Source: JAZNOL01 sp045580815 (GTDB lineage Bacteria > Bacillota > Clostridia > RUG12999). From it: a stretch of 22,455 nt of DNA. Within the stretch, counting starts at the first letter, position 1, and every line of letters begins with the position of its first letter. Below are positions 8,148 through 14,593 of this stretch, one piece after another. The stretch is taken from assembly GCA_045580815.1 (NCBI GenBank), contig JAZNOL010000100.1:1-22455 (forward strand). Reading direction: 5' to 3'. The position numbers and the translations under genes are program-made. The notes under the pieces were generated by a model that was not told the DNA's origin, did no database searches, and saw nothing but the letters and a program-made list of their open reading frames with translations.

Positions 8148-8168
8148 TATGTTATATATTATAACATA
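8148..8168. promoter_or_regulatory. Palindromic operator candidate
   Basis: A 9-bp inverted repeat, TATGTTATA and TATAACATA, separated by 3 bp. It covers the -10 box (8158-8163) of the minus-strand promoter and lies 47 bp upstream of the ribbon-helix-helix gene, the natural candidate to bind it. An extra half-site-like TATGTTATG lies at 8136-8144. Confidence 0.55.
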
Positions 8169-8187
8169 TATTTATATTATTTGTCAA
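8158..8187 (-). promoter_or_regulatory. Consensus sigma-A promoter for the tail-anchored protein gene
   Basis: On the minus strand, a perfect TTGACA (8187-8182), an 18-bp spacer and a perfect TATAAT (8163-8158). Such a strong promoter with a palindrome on its -10 box suggests a gene that must be repressed. Confidence 0.75.
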
Positions 8188-8189
8188 GA

Positions 8190-8195
8190 TATAAT
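8190..8195 (+). promoter_or_regulatory. Possible -10 box for the ribbon-helix-helix gene
   Basis: TATAAT at 8190-8195, 20 bp upstream of the GTG start. No convincing -35 box at the right distance, so this is a weak call. Confidence 0.35.
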
Positions 8196-8214
8196 TTATG
8201 TGAGGTGATATGTT

Positions 8215-8403
8215 GTGGAAGAAAAACTTGTTATAAGGAAGAAAAAGTTAAAAGGAGAGGACGGATATAAAACTTTTTCTGTAAGAATTAAAGACGAAAC
8301 GGTAGAAAAGTTGAATAAATTATCGGAAGAGACAAACCGGTCAAGAAATGAGTTGATTAATATTTTATTAGATTATGCCATTGATAACAGCAAGGTGAAA
8401 TGA
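8215..8403 (+). CDS. Ribbon-helix-helix (CopG/Arc-type) DNA-binding protein
   Basis: A 62-aa protein with the pattern of an RHH dimer. A basic leader (RKKKLKG) precedes the DNA-contacting strand TFSVRIKDETVEKLNKL (about 20-36), followed by the turn and second helix SRNELINILLDYAI (about 43-56). The GTG start at 8215 follows GAGGTGAT (8202-8209). RHH proteins of this size are usually autorepressors or antitoxin-like regulators that bind short palindromes; one lies just upstream, over the divergent promoter. Its stop codon overlaps the start of a transposase remnant (TGATG at 8401-8405), so the two were once translationally coupled. Fold confidence is good; the target is inference. Confidence 0.8.
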   Translation: MEEKLVIRKKKLKGEDGYKTFSVRIKDETVEKLNKLSEETNRSRNELINILLDYAIDNSKVK

Positions 8404-8705
8404 TGAATTTGCCAAACAGAAAACCGCTGAGATTAAAAGAATACGATTATTCAACTGTAGGAGCGTATTTTATAACGATATGTGTAAAAGACAGAAAACG
8501 GTGCTATCTGAAATAATCGTCCCCTACAAACAATATTGAAAATATTATTCGCTCATTTAAAATAATGGTGACAAAAGAAATTGGAAAGTCTATATGGCAA
8601 CGTTCATATCACGACCACATAATACGGAACGAAACAGATTATCGGGAAATGTGGAATTACATAGACACAAATGTACAAAAATGGGAAATGGATTGCTTTT
8701 ATTAA
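8403..8705 (+). pseudogene. Decayed REP-associated tyrosine transposase (RAYT, IS200-like)
   Basis: The 5' part encodes MNLPNRKPLRLKEYDYSTVG followed by AYFITICVKDRKR, the typical N-terminus of Y1 RAYT/TnpA-REP transposases. Frame 1 then hits a TAA at 8514-8516, but the family sequence (LSEIIV) continues in the +1 frame at about 8505-8523, showing a small indel. The middle of the protein, including the HUH metal site and catalytic tyrosine, is missing. The C-terminal part resumes in the original frame at about 8535 (NIENIIRSFK, WQRSYHDHIIRN) and ends at DCFY, as in intact family members. The total is about 100 codons against roughly 160-180 for the family, so it is inactive. Its ATG overlaps the stop of the upstream RHH gene. 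Confidence 0.82.
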
Positions 8706-8735
8706 GAAAAAGGTCGGTGAAAATCACCGACCTTT
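8702..8735 (-). terminator. Intrinsic terminator of the fusion gene
   Basis: A 12-bp stem (AAAGGTCGGTGA at 8709-8720 with its complement at 8724-8735) and a 3-nt loop. On the minus strand it is followed by TTTTTCTT, so it mainly ends the 8744-11263 transcript. Confidence 0.82.
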
Positions 8736-8743
8736 AAGTTTTA

Positions 8744-11263
8744 TTATGCAGTTTCGATTTTACTGTCTGCCTGAAGTCCAAGCAGCTCGACAGCGTTTTC
8801 ACGCATTTTGTATTTAAGAATTTTACCTGCGGCGTTCATGGGGAATGAATCCACAAAGCTCACATATCTGGGCACTTTGTGTTTTGCCATGTGCGTCAGA
8901 ACGTATTCTTTGAGTTCTTCAACCGTCATGGTTTCTCCCTCTTTAAGAATTACGCAAGCCATAATTTCTTCGCCGTACTGTTTATCTGGCACGCCGATAA
9001 CCTGAACGTCGTTTACTTTCGGATGTGTATAGATAAATTCTTCAATTTCTTTGGGATAAATATTTTCACCGCCACGGATAATCATATCCTTGATACGTCC
9101 GGTGATTTTGTAATACCCTTCGGGTGTGCGGCGTGCAAGGTCGCCTGTGTGAAGCCAGCCGTCAGCATCAATTGCCGCAGCGGTTGCTTCCGGCATTTTG
9201 TAATAACCTTTCATGATATTGTAACCCTTTGCAACAAATTCGCCGTCAACGTTATCGGGCAATTCTTCGCCTGTTTCAGGGTCAACAATTTTACACTGAA
9301 CACCGAAAATTGCACCGCCTACGGTATTTACACGGGCTTCAATGGAATCGGTTGTTTTGCTCATGGTGCAAGCAGGTGAAGCTTCTGTCTGACCATAGGT
9401 TATACAGATTTCTTTCATGTTCATTTTGTCAAGCACATCTTCCATAACCTTTACGGGACAGGGACTTCCTGCCATAATGCCTGTACGCATATGGCTGAAA
9501 TCGGTTTTATCAAAATTTTCGTGACCAAGCATTGCAATAAACATTGTTGGCACACCGTGGAACGCCGTGATTTTTTCTTTGTTTATGCAATCAAGCCCTT
9601 TTCTTGGCGAAAATGCTGTGATAGGCGACATTGTAACACCGTGTGTTACGGAGGCGGTCATTGCAAGCACCATGCCGAAACAATGGAACATAGGCACCTG
9701 AATCATCATGCGGTCAGCTGTTGATAAATCCATACAGTCGCCAATGGCTTTACCGTTGTTTACAACATTGTAGTGTGTAAGCATAACACCTTTTGGGAAA
9801 CCGGTTGTGCCAGAAGTGTACTGCATATTGCACACGTCGTCTTTGTTTATTTTGCGGCGGCGTGCTTCAACCTCAGAATAAGGCACACGTTCAGAAAGTG
9901 CCATTGCCTGTTCCCAGTTATAACAGCCGGGGTTTGTGCTTTCAACGGTAATAACATTTTTAAGGAACGGCAGTTTTTTCGATGTAAGCAGTCCCGGAAT
10001 ACTGTCTTTAAGCTCGGGACAGAGTGTGTTGATAATATCTATATAGTTAGAATCCTTGTATCCGTCAACCATAACAAGAGTGTGAGTGTCGGACTGGCGA
10101 AGCAGATATTCCGCCTCATGAACCTTGTACGCAGTATTAACCGTTACAAGGACAGCACCGATTTTTGTTGTTGCCCAGAAAGTGATATACCAGGCAGGCA
10201 CGTTTGTTGCCCAGATAGCAACGTGGTCGCCGCGTTTTACTCCCATTGCAATAAGCGAACGGGCAAAGGTGTCAACATCGTCACGGAACTGGGGATAAGT
10301 TCTTGTATAGTCAAGCTCGGTGTAGCGGAACGCATACTGATCGGGAAATTCTTCACATATGCGGTCAAGCACATCCGGGAAAGTTTCGTTTATAAGAGTT
10401 TCTTTTTTCCATACATATTTACCTGTGCCACGGTTGTCTGTCTGCAAAGGAGTTTTAACCTTGCGGTAAGGTTTCATAAAGTTTGCAAAATGCGGAACAA
10501 CGATGCCTGCGTCGCAAAGCTCATCAGCCCAGCGTTTTACCCATTCAAGGGAAATATAGCCGTCATATCCTATGTTTTGCAGGCTTTTAAGCACTTCAAG
10601 AATCGGCAAATCACCCTCACCGATAAGACGGTATTCGCATTTTCCGTCAACAATTGCACTGTCCTTTACGTGAACATATCTTAAATAATCTTCAAGATTT
10701 TCGGCTGTTCGTTCGGGATCCTCATTGTTATAACGGCAGGTGTGGTGCATATCCCACAAAGCCGCAACGTTTTTGTTGCCGACGGCATCAAGCAAACGGC
10801 GCAGACGCTCGGAATCGCTGTAAACACCATTTGTTTCAACAAGCAGAGTTACATTTTTTTCGGCGGCACGCACGCCAAGCTCTTTTAACAGGTTTGCGAT
10901 ATACGCATCGTCAACCTCACCCTCCGGCTGTGGTTTTAAATCTGCCAGAACACGGATATACGGGGTTGATAGCTTTTCTGCAAGAGTAATATATTCATCA
11001 ATTTCAGCCACAACAGCATCACGCTGGTCTTCATATTTAAGACAACAGCCTGATGACAGACAGGGAATTTCAATGCCCAGCGACTGAAGTTTTTTGATTG
11101 TTGAGTCAATCTGATTTTCAGCAAAGGGACCTGAATGAACAACACGCAAATCCTTGCCCAGACCGCGGATTTCAATGCCGTCAAAGCCAAAGTCTTTTGC
11201 CATGGAATAAATGTCCGGCCAACTGAAATCCGGACAAGCGAGAGTTGAAAAGCTTATTTTCAT
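8744..11263 (-). CDS. Fusion: sugar-phosphate isomerase-like TIM barrel + acyl-CoA synthetase (839 aa)
   Basis: Residues 1-265 form a xylose-isomerase-like TIM barrel of the sugar phosphate isomerase/epimerase superfamily. It begins MKISFSTLACPD and carries apparent metal ligands in LLVETN (Glu143), WDMHHT (Asp171, His174), YVHVKD (His198) and SLEW (Glu240). After a linker (about 266-290), residues 290-839 are a complete acyl-adenylate-forming enzyme: A3 YTSGTTGFPKG (482-492), A5 YGQTEA (623-628), A7 TGDLA (706-710), A8 GRIKDMIIRGGENIYPKEIE (722-741) and A10 NAAGKILK with the catalytic Lys814. Closest type by eye is a medium/long-chain fatty acyl-CoA ligase. The frame is continuous with no internal stop, and no ribosome binding site or start is needed at the junction. 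It has its own promoter and terminator and is monocistronic. The ATG at 11263 has only a weak AAAGG upstream. The substrate of either half is unknown. Confidence 0.88.
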   Translation of the reverse strand: MKISFSTLACPDFSWPDIYSMAKDFGFDGIEIRGLGKDLRVVHSGPFAENQIDSTIKKLQSLGIEIPCLSSGCCLKYEDQRDAVVAEIDEYITLAEKLSTPYIRVLADLKPQPEGEVDDAYIANLLKELGVRAAEKNVTLLVETNGVYSDSERLRRLLDAVGNKNVAALWDMHHTCRYNNEDPERTAENLEDYLRYVHVKDSAIVDGKCEYRLIGEGDLPILEVLKSLQNIGYDGYISLEWVKRWADELCDAGIVVPHFANFMKPYRKVKTPLQTDNRGTGKYVWKKETLINETFPDVLDRICEEFPDQYAFRYTELDYTRTYPQFRDDVDTFARSLIAMGVKRGDHVAIWATNVPAWYITFWATTKIGAVLVTVNTAYKVHEAEYLLRQSDTHTLVMVDGYKDSNYIDIINTLCPELKDSIPGLLTSKKLPFLKNVITVESTNPGCYNWEQAMALSERVPYSEVEARRRKINKDDVCNMQYTSGTTGFPKGVMLTHYNVVNNGKAIGDCMDLSTADRMMIQVPMFHCFGMVLAMTASVTHGVTMSPITAFSPRKGLDCINKEKITAFHGVPTMFIAMLGHENFDKTDFSHMRTGIMAGSPCPVKVMEDVLDKMNMKEICITYGQTEASPACTMSKTTDSIEARVNTVGGAIFGVQCKIVDPETGEELPDNVDGEFVAKGYNIMKGYYKMPEATAAAIDADGWLHTGDLARRTPEGYYKITGRIKDMIIRGGENIYPKEIEEFIYTHPKVNDVQVIGVPDKQYGEEIMACVILKEGETMTVEELKEYVLTHMAKHKVPRYVSFVDSFPMNAAGKILKYKMRENAVELLGLQADSKIETA

Positions 11264-11279
11264 ACTTTTCTGCCTTTCC

Positions 11280-11296
11280 GCCCGGTCAAGCCGGGC
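11280..11296. repeat. Small GC-rich hairpin in the leader of the fusion gene
   Basis: GCCCGG (11280-11285) pairs with CCGGGC (11291-11296) around a 5-nt loop, 17 bp from the start codon of the minus-strand gene. It could mask or space the weak ribosome binding site; there is no evidence for a ligand-binding domain. Confidence 0.45.
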
Positions 11297-11320
11297 TGTA
11301 AAAATAAGTGGTTATTTTAT

Positions 11321-11349
11321 ATTTTACTACATTTTATGGCAAATTGCAA
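11321..11349 (-). promoter_or_regulatory. Sigma-A-type promoter for the fusion gene
   Basis: On the minus strand TTGCAA (11349-11344), 17 bp, TAAAAT (11326-11321). Leader of about 50 nt. Confidence 0.5.
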
Positions 11350-11428
11350 TACCTTAAAATACAAAAGCAAAAAACATTAAATGTGTTATTTGTTTTATAA
11401 ACAGAAACCGTGAATTTGCAAGAAAAGT

Positions 11429-11457
11429 TTGACTTTGGAGATGCAATGTGATATAAT
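11429..11457 (+). promoter_or_regulatory. Sigma-A-type promoter for the DMT transporter gene
   Basis: TTGACT (11429-11434), 17 bp, TATAAT (11452-11457), 38 bp before the ATG at 11496. Confidence 0.72.
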
Positions 11458-11495
11458 ACATTCCGGCTTATTAATATTAAGAGAGGACCGGTATT

Positions 11496-12398
11496 ATGAA
11501 CTGGGGATATTTGTTTATTGCTATCGCACTTGCAGCAGGGGCAACAAAAGGGTTTTGCGGCAAAAAAACAAGCGGATTTGTTGAAGAAACAAAAGATGCA
11601 ATGTTTGTGAATTTTATAAGAATGATGTTTTGCATTTTTATAGGCTTTGCAATGCTTGCGGTGCAAGGCTCACTGAATCTTTTGGCGATAGATGCAAAAA
11701 CTCTTGCAATAACGGCTCTGTCGGGCATTTCAACATCGTTTTTTGTTGTAAGCTGGCTTTTGGCGGTTAAACGTGGTGCATACATGACGGTTGAAATTTT
11801 TCTGATGCTCAGCGTTGTTCTGACGCTGATTATGAGCTTTTTTACCTTTGGCGAACCGATAGAATTAACGCAATGGATAGGTCTTGCCGTGCTTATATGC
11901 GCGGTTTATATAATGTGTTCATACAACAACTCGCTTAAAGGCAAAATGACAGTCGGAACATTTATTCTGCTTGTTTTTTGCGGATGCATGAATGCGTTTT
12001 CGTCCTTTTCACAAAAGCTGTTTGTGAAAAACGGTGGTGAAAACGTGGCTGTATTTAATTTTTATACATATCTTTTTTCGGCATCGGTTCTGCTTATCTG
12101 CTACTTTGTGCTGAAAGCAAAATCAAAAGATTCGGACGGAATTTTCCATGCAGGAATTTTAAAAAACATTTTCGGTTATGTGCTGATAATGGCATCATGC
12201 CTTTTTATAAATTCGTATTTTATGACTTTGGCGGCATCAAAGCTCGATGCATCAATGCTATATCCGCTTTCTCAGGGGTGTTCGCTTGTTTTAAGCACAC
12301 TTATGGCGGCAGTGTTTTTTAAAGAAAAACTCAACATCAAGGCAATTGCCGGCATTGTGCTATCATTTGTGGCACTTATTATAATAAATGTACTGTAG
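11496..12398 (+). CDS. EamA-like DMT-superfamily transporter
   Basis: A 300-aa integral membrane protein with about ten hydrophobic segments in two repeated halves (about 1-140 and 150-300), as in the drug/metabolite transporter superfamily (EamA type). It starts directly with a hydrophobic helix (NWGYLFIAIALAAGATKG). The second half ends with the conserved-looking segment YPLSQGCSLVLSTLMAAVFFKEKLN (about 257-281), where a PL-half-repeat followed by a helix ending FFKEKL is a familiar DMT signature. The ribosome binding site is AGAGAGG before the ATG. Substrate cannot be told; family members export amino acids, nucleosides or metabolites. It is followed by yraN 12 bp later, probably in one transcript. 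Confidence 0.82.
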   Translation: MNWGYLFIAIALAAGATKGFCGKKTSGFVEETKDAMFVNFIRMMFCIFIGFAMLAVQGSLNLLAIDAKTLAITALSGISTSFFVVSWLLAVKRGAYMTVEIFLMLSVVLTLIMSFFTFGEPIELTQWIGLAVLICAVYIMCSYNNSLKGKMTVGTFILLVFCGCMNAFSSFSQKLFVKNGGENVAVFNFYTYLFSASVLLICYFVLKAKSKDSDGIFHAGILKNIFGYVLIMASCLFINSYFMTLAASKLDASMLYPLSQGCSLVLSTLMAAVFFKEKLNIKAIAGIVLSFVALIIINVL

Positions 12399-12410
12399 CG
12401 GAGTGATGTT

Positions 12411-12773
12411 ATGCTTTTTTGGAGAAACTTTAAGAAAAAATCAAATTTCGGCGAAGAAACTGCCGCAAAATATTTAAAGAAAAAAGGGTATAAAATAATT
12501 GAAACAAACTATCGTCTTAAATTCGGTGAGATTGATATAATTGCCGAAAAAGACGGTGTTATCGCCATAGTTGAAGTAAAACAGCGAGGCGAAAATGCCA
12601 TGTACTCACCACGTGAAGCGGTTAATTTTTCAAAGCAGACAAAAATCAGACGTACGGCAGAGTATTATATGATGAAAAACGGACTTACAAACAGATTTTT
12701 CCGTTTTGATGTTATTGAGGTTGTCGGAGAAAAAAATCCGCAGATAAATCACATAGAAAACGCATTTAAGTAA
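12411..12773 (+). CDS. YraN family protein (UPF0102), predicted endonuclease-like fold
   Basis: A 120-aa protein with the restriction-endonuclease-like core of UPF0102/YraN: NFGEETAAKYLKKKGY (12-27), GEIDII (39-44) and VEVKQR (54-59). The Glu/Asp and the E-x-K pair are where PD-(D/E)XK nucleases keep their catalytic residues. YraN is often found near rnhB or ylqF; here it sits between a transporter and the sporulation operon, separated from the latter by a terminator. GGAGTG precedes the ATG. Its role, possibly DNA repair or recombination, is not established. Confidence 0.85.
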   Translation: MLFWRNFKKKSNFGEETAAKYLKKKGYKIIETNYRLKFGEIDIIAEKDGVIAIVEVKQRGENAMYSPREAVNFSKQTKIRRTAEYYMMKNGLTNRFFRFDVIEVVGEKNPQINHIENAFK

Positions 12774-12781
12774 AAATATTG

Positions 12782-12810
12782 AAAAAAGAAGGCGAACGCC
12801 TTCTTTTTTT
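12782..12810. terminator. Intrinsic terminator after yraN
   Basis: A 12-bp stem (AAAAAAGAAGGC at 12782-12793 with GCCTTCTTTTTT at 12798-12809), a 4-nt loop and a T run. It separates the DMT-yraN transcript from the spoIIA operon. Confidence 0.88.
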
Positions 12811-12839
12811 GTTTTCAAAGAACGGAAAACCGGCATATT

Positions 12840-12846
12840 TGTCGCA
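12840..12846 (+). promoter_or_regulatory. Candidate Spo0A box upstream of spoIIAA
   Basis: TGTCGCA differs at one base from the Spo0A box TGTCGAA and lies 18 bp upstream of the sigma-H -35 element. In Bacillus, spoIIA is activated by phosphorylated Spo0A, so the position makes sense; a single 7-mer is weak evidence. Confidence 0.4.
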
Positions 12847-12864
12847 CGAATGTATGAATTTTCA

Positions 12865-12894
12865 AAAGGAGTTGCATCCTGAAAGGAAGAATAA
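12865..12894 (+). promoter_or_regulatory. Sigma-H-type promoter for spoIIA operon
   Basis: AAAGGAGTT (12865-12873), a 12-bp spacer and GAAGAATAA (12886-12894). This fits the sigma-H pattern (RnAGGAWWW, N11-12, RnnGAATWW) with one mismatch in the -35 and none in the -10. spoIIA in Bacillus is a known sigma-H operon. Confidence 0.68.
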
Positions 12895-12945
12895 GATTAA
12901 GGCAACTGTAAAATTTTAACAAATTTGTAAGTTAGGAGCGATAAA

Positions 12946-13260
12946 ATGAATTTTACAATAACACGAAAGCAGGATAAGCTCTATGTGTTTGTCAGCGGCG
13001 AAATTGACCATCATAATGCCGCACTTATCCGTGAAAGCGTTGACATAGAAATCAAACGTACAAAAACAAAAGAACTTGTTTTTGATTTTTCACAGCTTGA
13101 AATGATGGATTCTTCCGGCATCGGGATTTTAATGGGCAGACTGCGGCTTATGCAACAAACCGGTGGCAAAACCGTTGTGTCGGGTGCACCTGAGTATATT
13201 GAAAAAATAATAGTCCTTTCGGGGCTTGGCAATCTTATAGAACTGAGAAAGGGGGCATAA
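12946..13260 (+). CDS. spoIIAA: Anti-sigma F factor antagonist SpoIIAA
   Basis: A 104-aa STAS-domain protein that, when dephosphorylated by SpoIIE in the forespore, binds SpoIIAB and frees sigma F. The signature DSSGIGILMGR starts at residue 55; the second serine, Ser57, corresponds to the residue phosphorylated by SpoIIAB (Ser58 in B. subtilis). N-terminal strands KLYVFVSGEIDHHNA are typical. The ribosome binding site is AGGAG, before ATG 12946. It is first in the three-gene operon and 2 bp before spoIIAB, so production of all three is coupled. Confidence 0.96.
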   Translation: MNFTITRKQDKLYVFVSGEIDHHNAALIRESVDIEIKRTKTKELVFDFSQLEMMDSSGIGILMGRLRLMQQTGGKTVVSGAPEYIEKIIVLSGLGNLIELRKGA

Positions 13261-13262
13261 AA

Positions 13263-13706
13263 ATGAAAGAACATATGAAACTGGAATTTCCGGCAAAATC
13301 TTCATACGAATCATTTGCAAGGGTTGCGGTTGCTTCCTTTGTGTCACAGCTTGACCCAACTGTTGTTGAAATAAACGAGATAAAAACCGCTGTTTCCGAA
13401 TGTGTGACAAACTCGGTTATTCACGGGTATAAAGGCAGAGGAGGAACAATTTACATAGAATGTGAAACCTGTGGCGGAAATGTAAAAATCACGGTTACTG
13501 ATACAGGCTGCGGAATTGAAGATATTGAAAAAGCTATGACACCGCTGTTTACCACAAATCCGGACGGTGAACGGTCCGGCATGGGATTTACGGTTATGGA
13601 AACCTTTATGGATAAAATTGAGGTAAAATCCTTGCCCGAAGTGGGAACAAGCGTTACAATGCATAAAGCCATTGCGGCGGCTCAGGCCGGTGAAAAATGT
13701 GGATAA
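13263..13706 (+). CDS. spoIIAB: Anti-sigma F factor / serine kinase SpoIIAB
   Basis: A 147-aa GHKL-fold kinase that binds and inhibits sigma F and phosphorylates SpoIIAA. Seen: the N-box ECVTNSVIHGY (46-56) with Glu46 and Asn50 for Mg/ATP and catalysis, the G1 box DTGCGI (80-85), and the ATP-lid/G2 region ERSGMGF (103-109). AAAGGGGG in the end of spoIIAA serves as ribosome binding site. The 3' end overlaps sigF by 8 bp, as expected where the anti-sigma and sigma factor must be made together. Length matches the family. Confidence 0.96.
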   Translation: MKEHMKLEFPAKSSYESFARVAVASFVSQLDPTVVEINEIKTAVSECVTNSVIHGYKGRGGTIYIECETCGGNVKITVTDTGCGIEDIEKAMTPLFTTNPDGERSGMGFTVMETFMDKIEVKSLPEVGTSVTMHKAIAAAQAGEKCG

Positions 13707-14397
13707 TAACGAACTGATAAGACGTATTCATGAAAATGACGAAACCGCACTTGAAATGCTGATAACACAGAACGAAAAGCTCATATGGAGCATTGTACAC
13801 AGATTCAGAGGCAGATATGAAACCGAAGATTTGTTTCAGATAGGATGCATCGGCATGATAAAAGCCGCAAGGCGGTTTGATTTGTCGCTGGGACTTATGT
13901 TTTCAACCTATGCTGTGCCGGTGGTAATGGGCGAAATCCAAAAGTTTTTGCGTGACGACGGAATTGTAAAGGTCAGCCGCAGTATCAGAAGCAACGCACT
14001 TAAAATTGCGGCTGCTTCAGAAAAATATGTTCAGCAAAACAGCGTTCAGCCATCTGTTTCGGTGCTTTGCGAACTGACAGGGCTTGACAGAGAGGACGTG
14101 ATTGAAGCAGTTTCGGCGTGCACAAAACCGCTGTCGATTTATTCATCGGACGAAAACGAGCGAAGCCTTGTTGATACAATCCCTGCCTGCGGCAGTTTTG
14201 ACGAAGAAATTGCTGATATAATGTCGGTTAAAGCGGCAGCAAAAACTCTTTCGGAAAGAGAACAGAAGCTGATAAATCTGCGGTATTTTAAAAATAAAAC
14301 CCAGCAGGAAACAGCCACAGAACTGTCGCTTTCTCAGGCACAGGTTTCACGTATAGAAAAAGCCGCACTTGAAAAAATGCGGGCACAGCTGGTGTGA
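13699..14397 (+). CDS. sigF: RNA polymerase sigma F, first forespore-specific sigma factor
   Basis: A sigma-70 family factor of about 232 aa. Region 2 contains EDLFQIGCIGMIKAARRFDL (43-62) and FSTYAVPVVMGEIQKFLRDD (68-87), very close to Bacillus SigF. Region 4 carries LSEREQKLINLRYFKNKTQQ (184-203) with the helix-turn-helix LSLSQAQVSRIEKAALEKM (209-227). I chose the GTG at 13699 because GGTGA lies five bases upstream and the sequence from there (DNNELIRRI) matches a normal N-terminus; a longer start at 13672 would overlap spoIIAB by 35 bp. It is last in the operon, with no spoVA genes behind it. Held inactive by SpoIIAB until after asymmetric septation. Confidence 0.95.
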   Translation: MDNNELIRRIHENDETALEMLITQNEKLIWSIVHRFRGRYETEDLFQIGCIGMIKAARRFDLSLGLMFSTYAVPVVMGEIQKFLRDDGIVKVSRSIRSNALKIAAASEKYVQQNSVQPSVSVLCELTGLDREDVIEAVSACTKPLSIYSSDENERSLVDTIPACGSFDEEIADIMSVKAAAKTLSEREQKLINLRYFKNKTQQETATELSLSQAQVSRIEKAALEKMRAQLV

Positions 14398-14428
14398 GTG
14401 GTGGTTTAGATATTTTCACTCTTTCCGG

Positions 14429-14441
14429 GTTGCTTCGCAAC
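14429..14441. repeat. Small hairpin GTTGC-TTC-GCAAC
   Basis: A 5-bp stem with a TTC loop, in the 14398-14593 intergenic segment. The same GC-TTC-GC loop recurs in the hairpin at 22316-22332. Confidence 0.4.
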
Positions 14442-14474
14442 AAACCGTTTTGCTACGGCTTGGTCACACATGGC

Positions 14475-14508
14475 TTTAACGGGCGGACGTCTACATCCGC
14501 CCGTTAAA
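14475..14508. repeat. 13-bp GC-rich hairpin, REP-like
   Basis: A perfect 13-bp inverted repeat (TTTAACGGGCGGA at 14475-14487 and its complement at 14496-14508) with an 8-nt loop that contains CTAC (GTAG on the minus strand). It follows sigF by about 78 bp and lacks a T run, so it is more like a dispersed palindromic repeat than a normal terminator, although it may still block readthrough. Confidence 0.65.
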
Positions 14509-14519
14509 TGGTAAATCCC

Positions 14520-14544
14520 GTAGGGAACGGTTCATAACCGTTCC
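14520..14544 (+). repeat. GTAG-preceded hairpin, REP-like
   Basis: GTAG at 14520-14523 is immediately followed by a perfect 9-bp hairpin with a 3-nt loop (GGAACGGTT CAT AACCGTTCC, 14524-14544). A GTAG tetranucleotide at the foot of a hairpin is the layout of REP elements mobilised by RAYT proteins. A second CCCGTAG is at 14566-14572. Confidence 0.6.
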
Positions 14545-14593
14545 GTCTTCTTTGAACAACACAAACCCGTAGTGGGGGATTGTCGGTAAAATC

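Noticed and set aside
8514..8530. CTAC (GTAG on the minus strand) at the transposase deletion junction, as a REP half-site
   Set aside because: The bases are explained as native transposase coding sequence: in the +1 frame they read LSEIIVPY, matching the family N-terminal region after a small indel.
9773..10684. A 303-codon plus-strand open frame opposite the fusion gene
   Set aside because: It is the antisense shadow of a well-supported coding sequence. Its translation is rich in Cys, His and Phe and has no family resemblance, and there is no ribosome binding site.
11264..11495. Riboswitch in the leader of the fusion gene
   Set aside because: Only one short hairpin (11280-11296) and about 50 nt of leader; too little for a known ligand-binding fold.
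13672..13698. Earlier ATG start for sigF
   Set aside because: It would overlap spoIIAB by 35 bp; the GTG at 13699 has GGTGA at good spacing and gives a normal SigF N-terminus.
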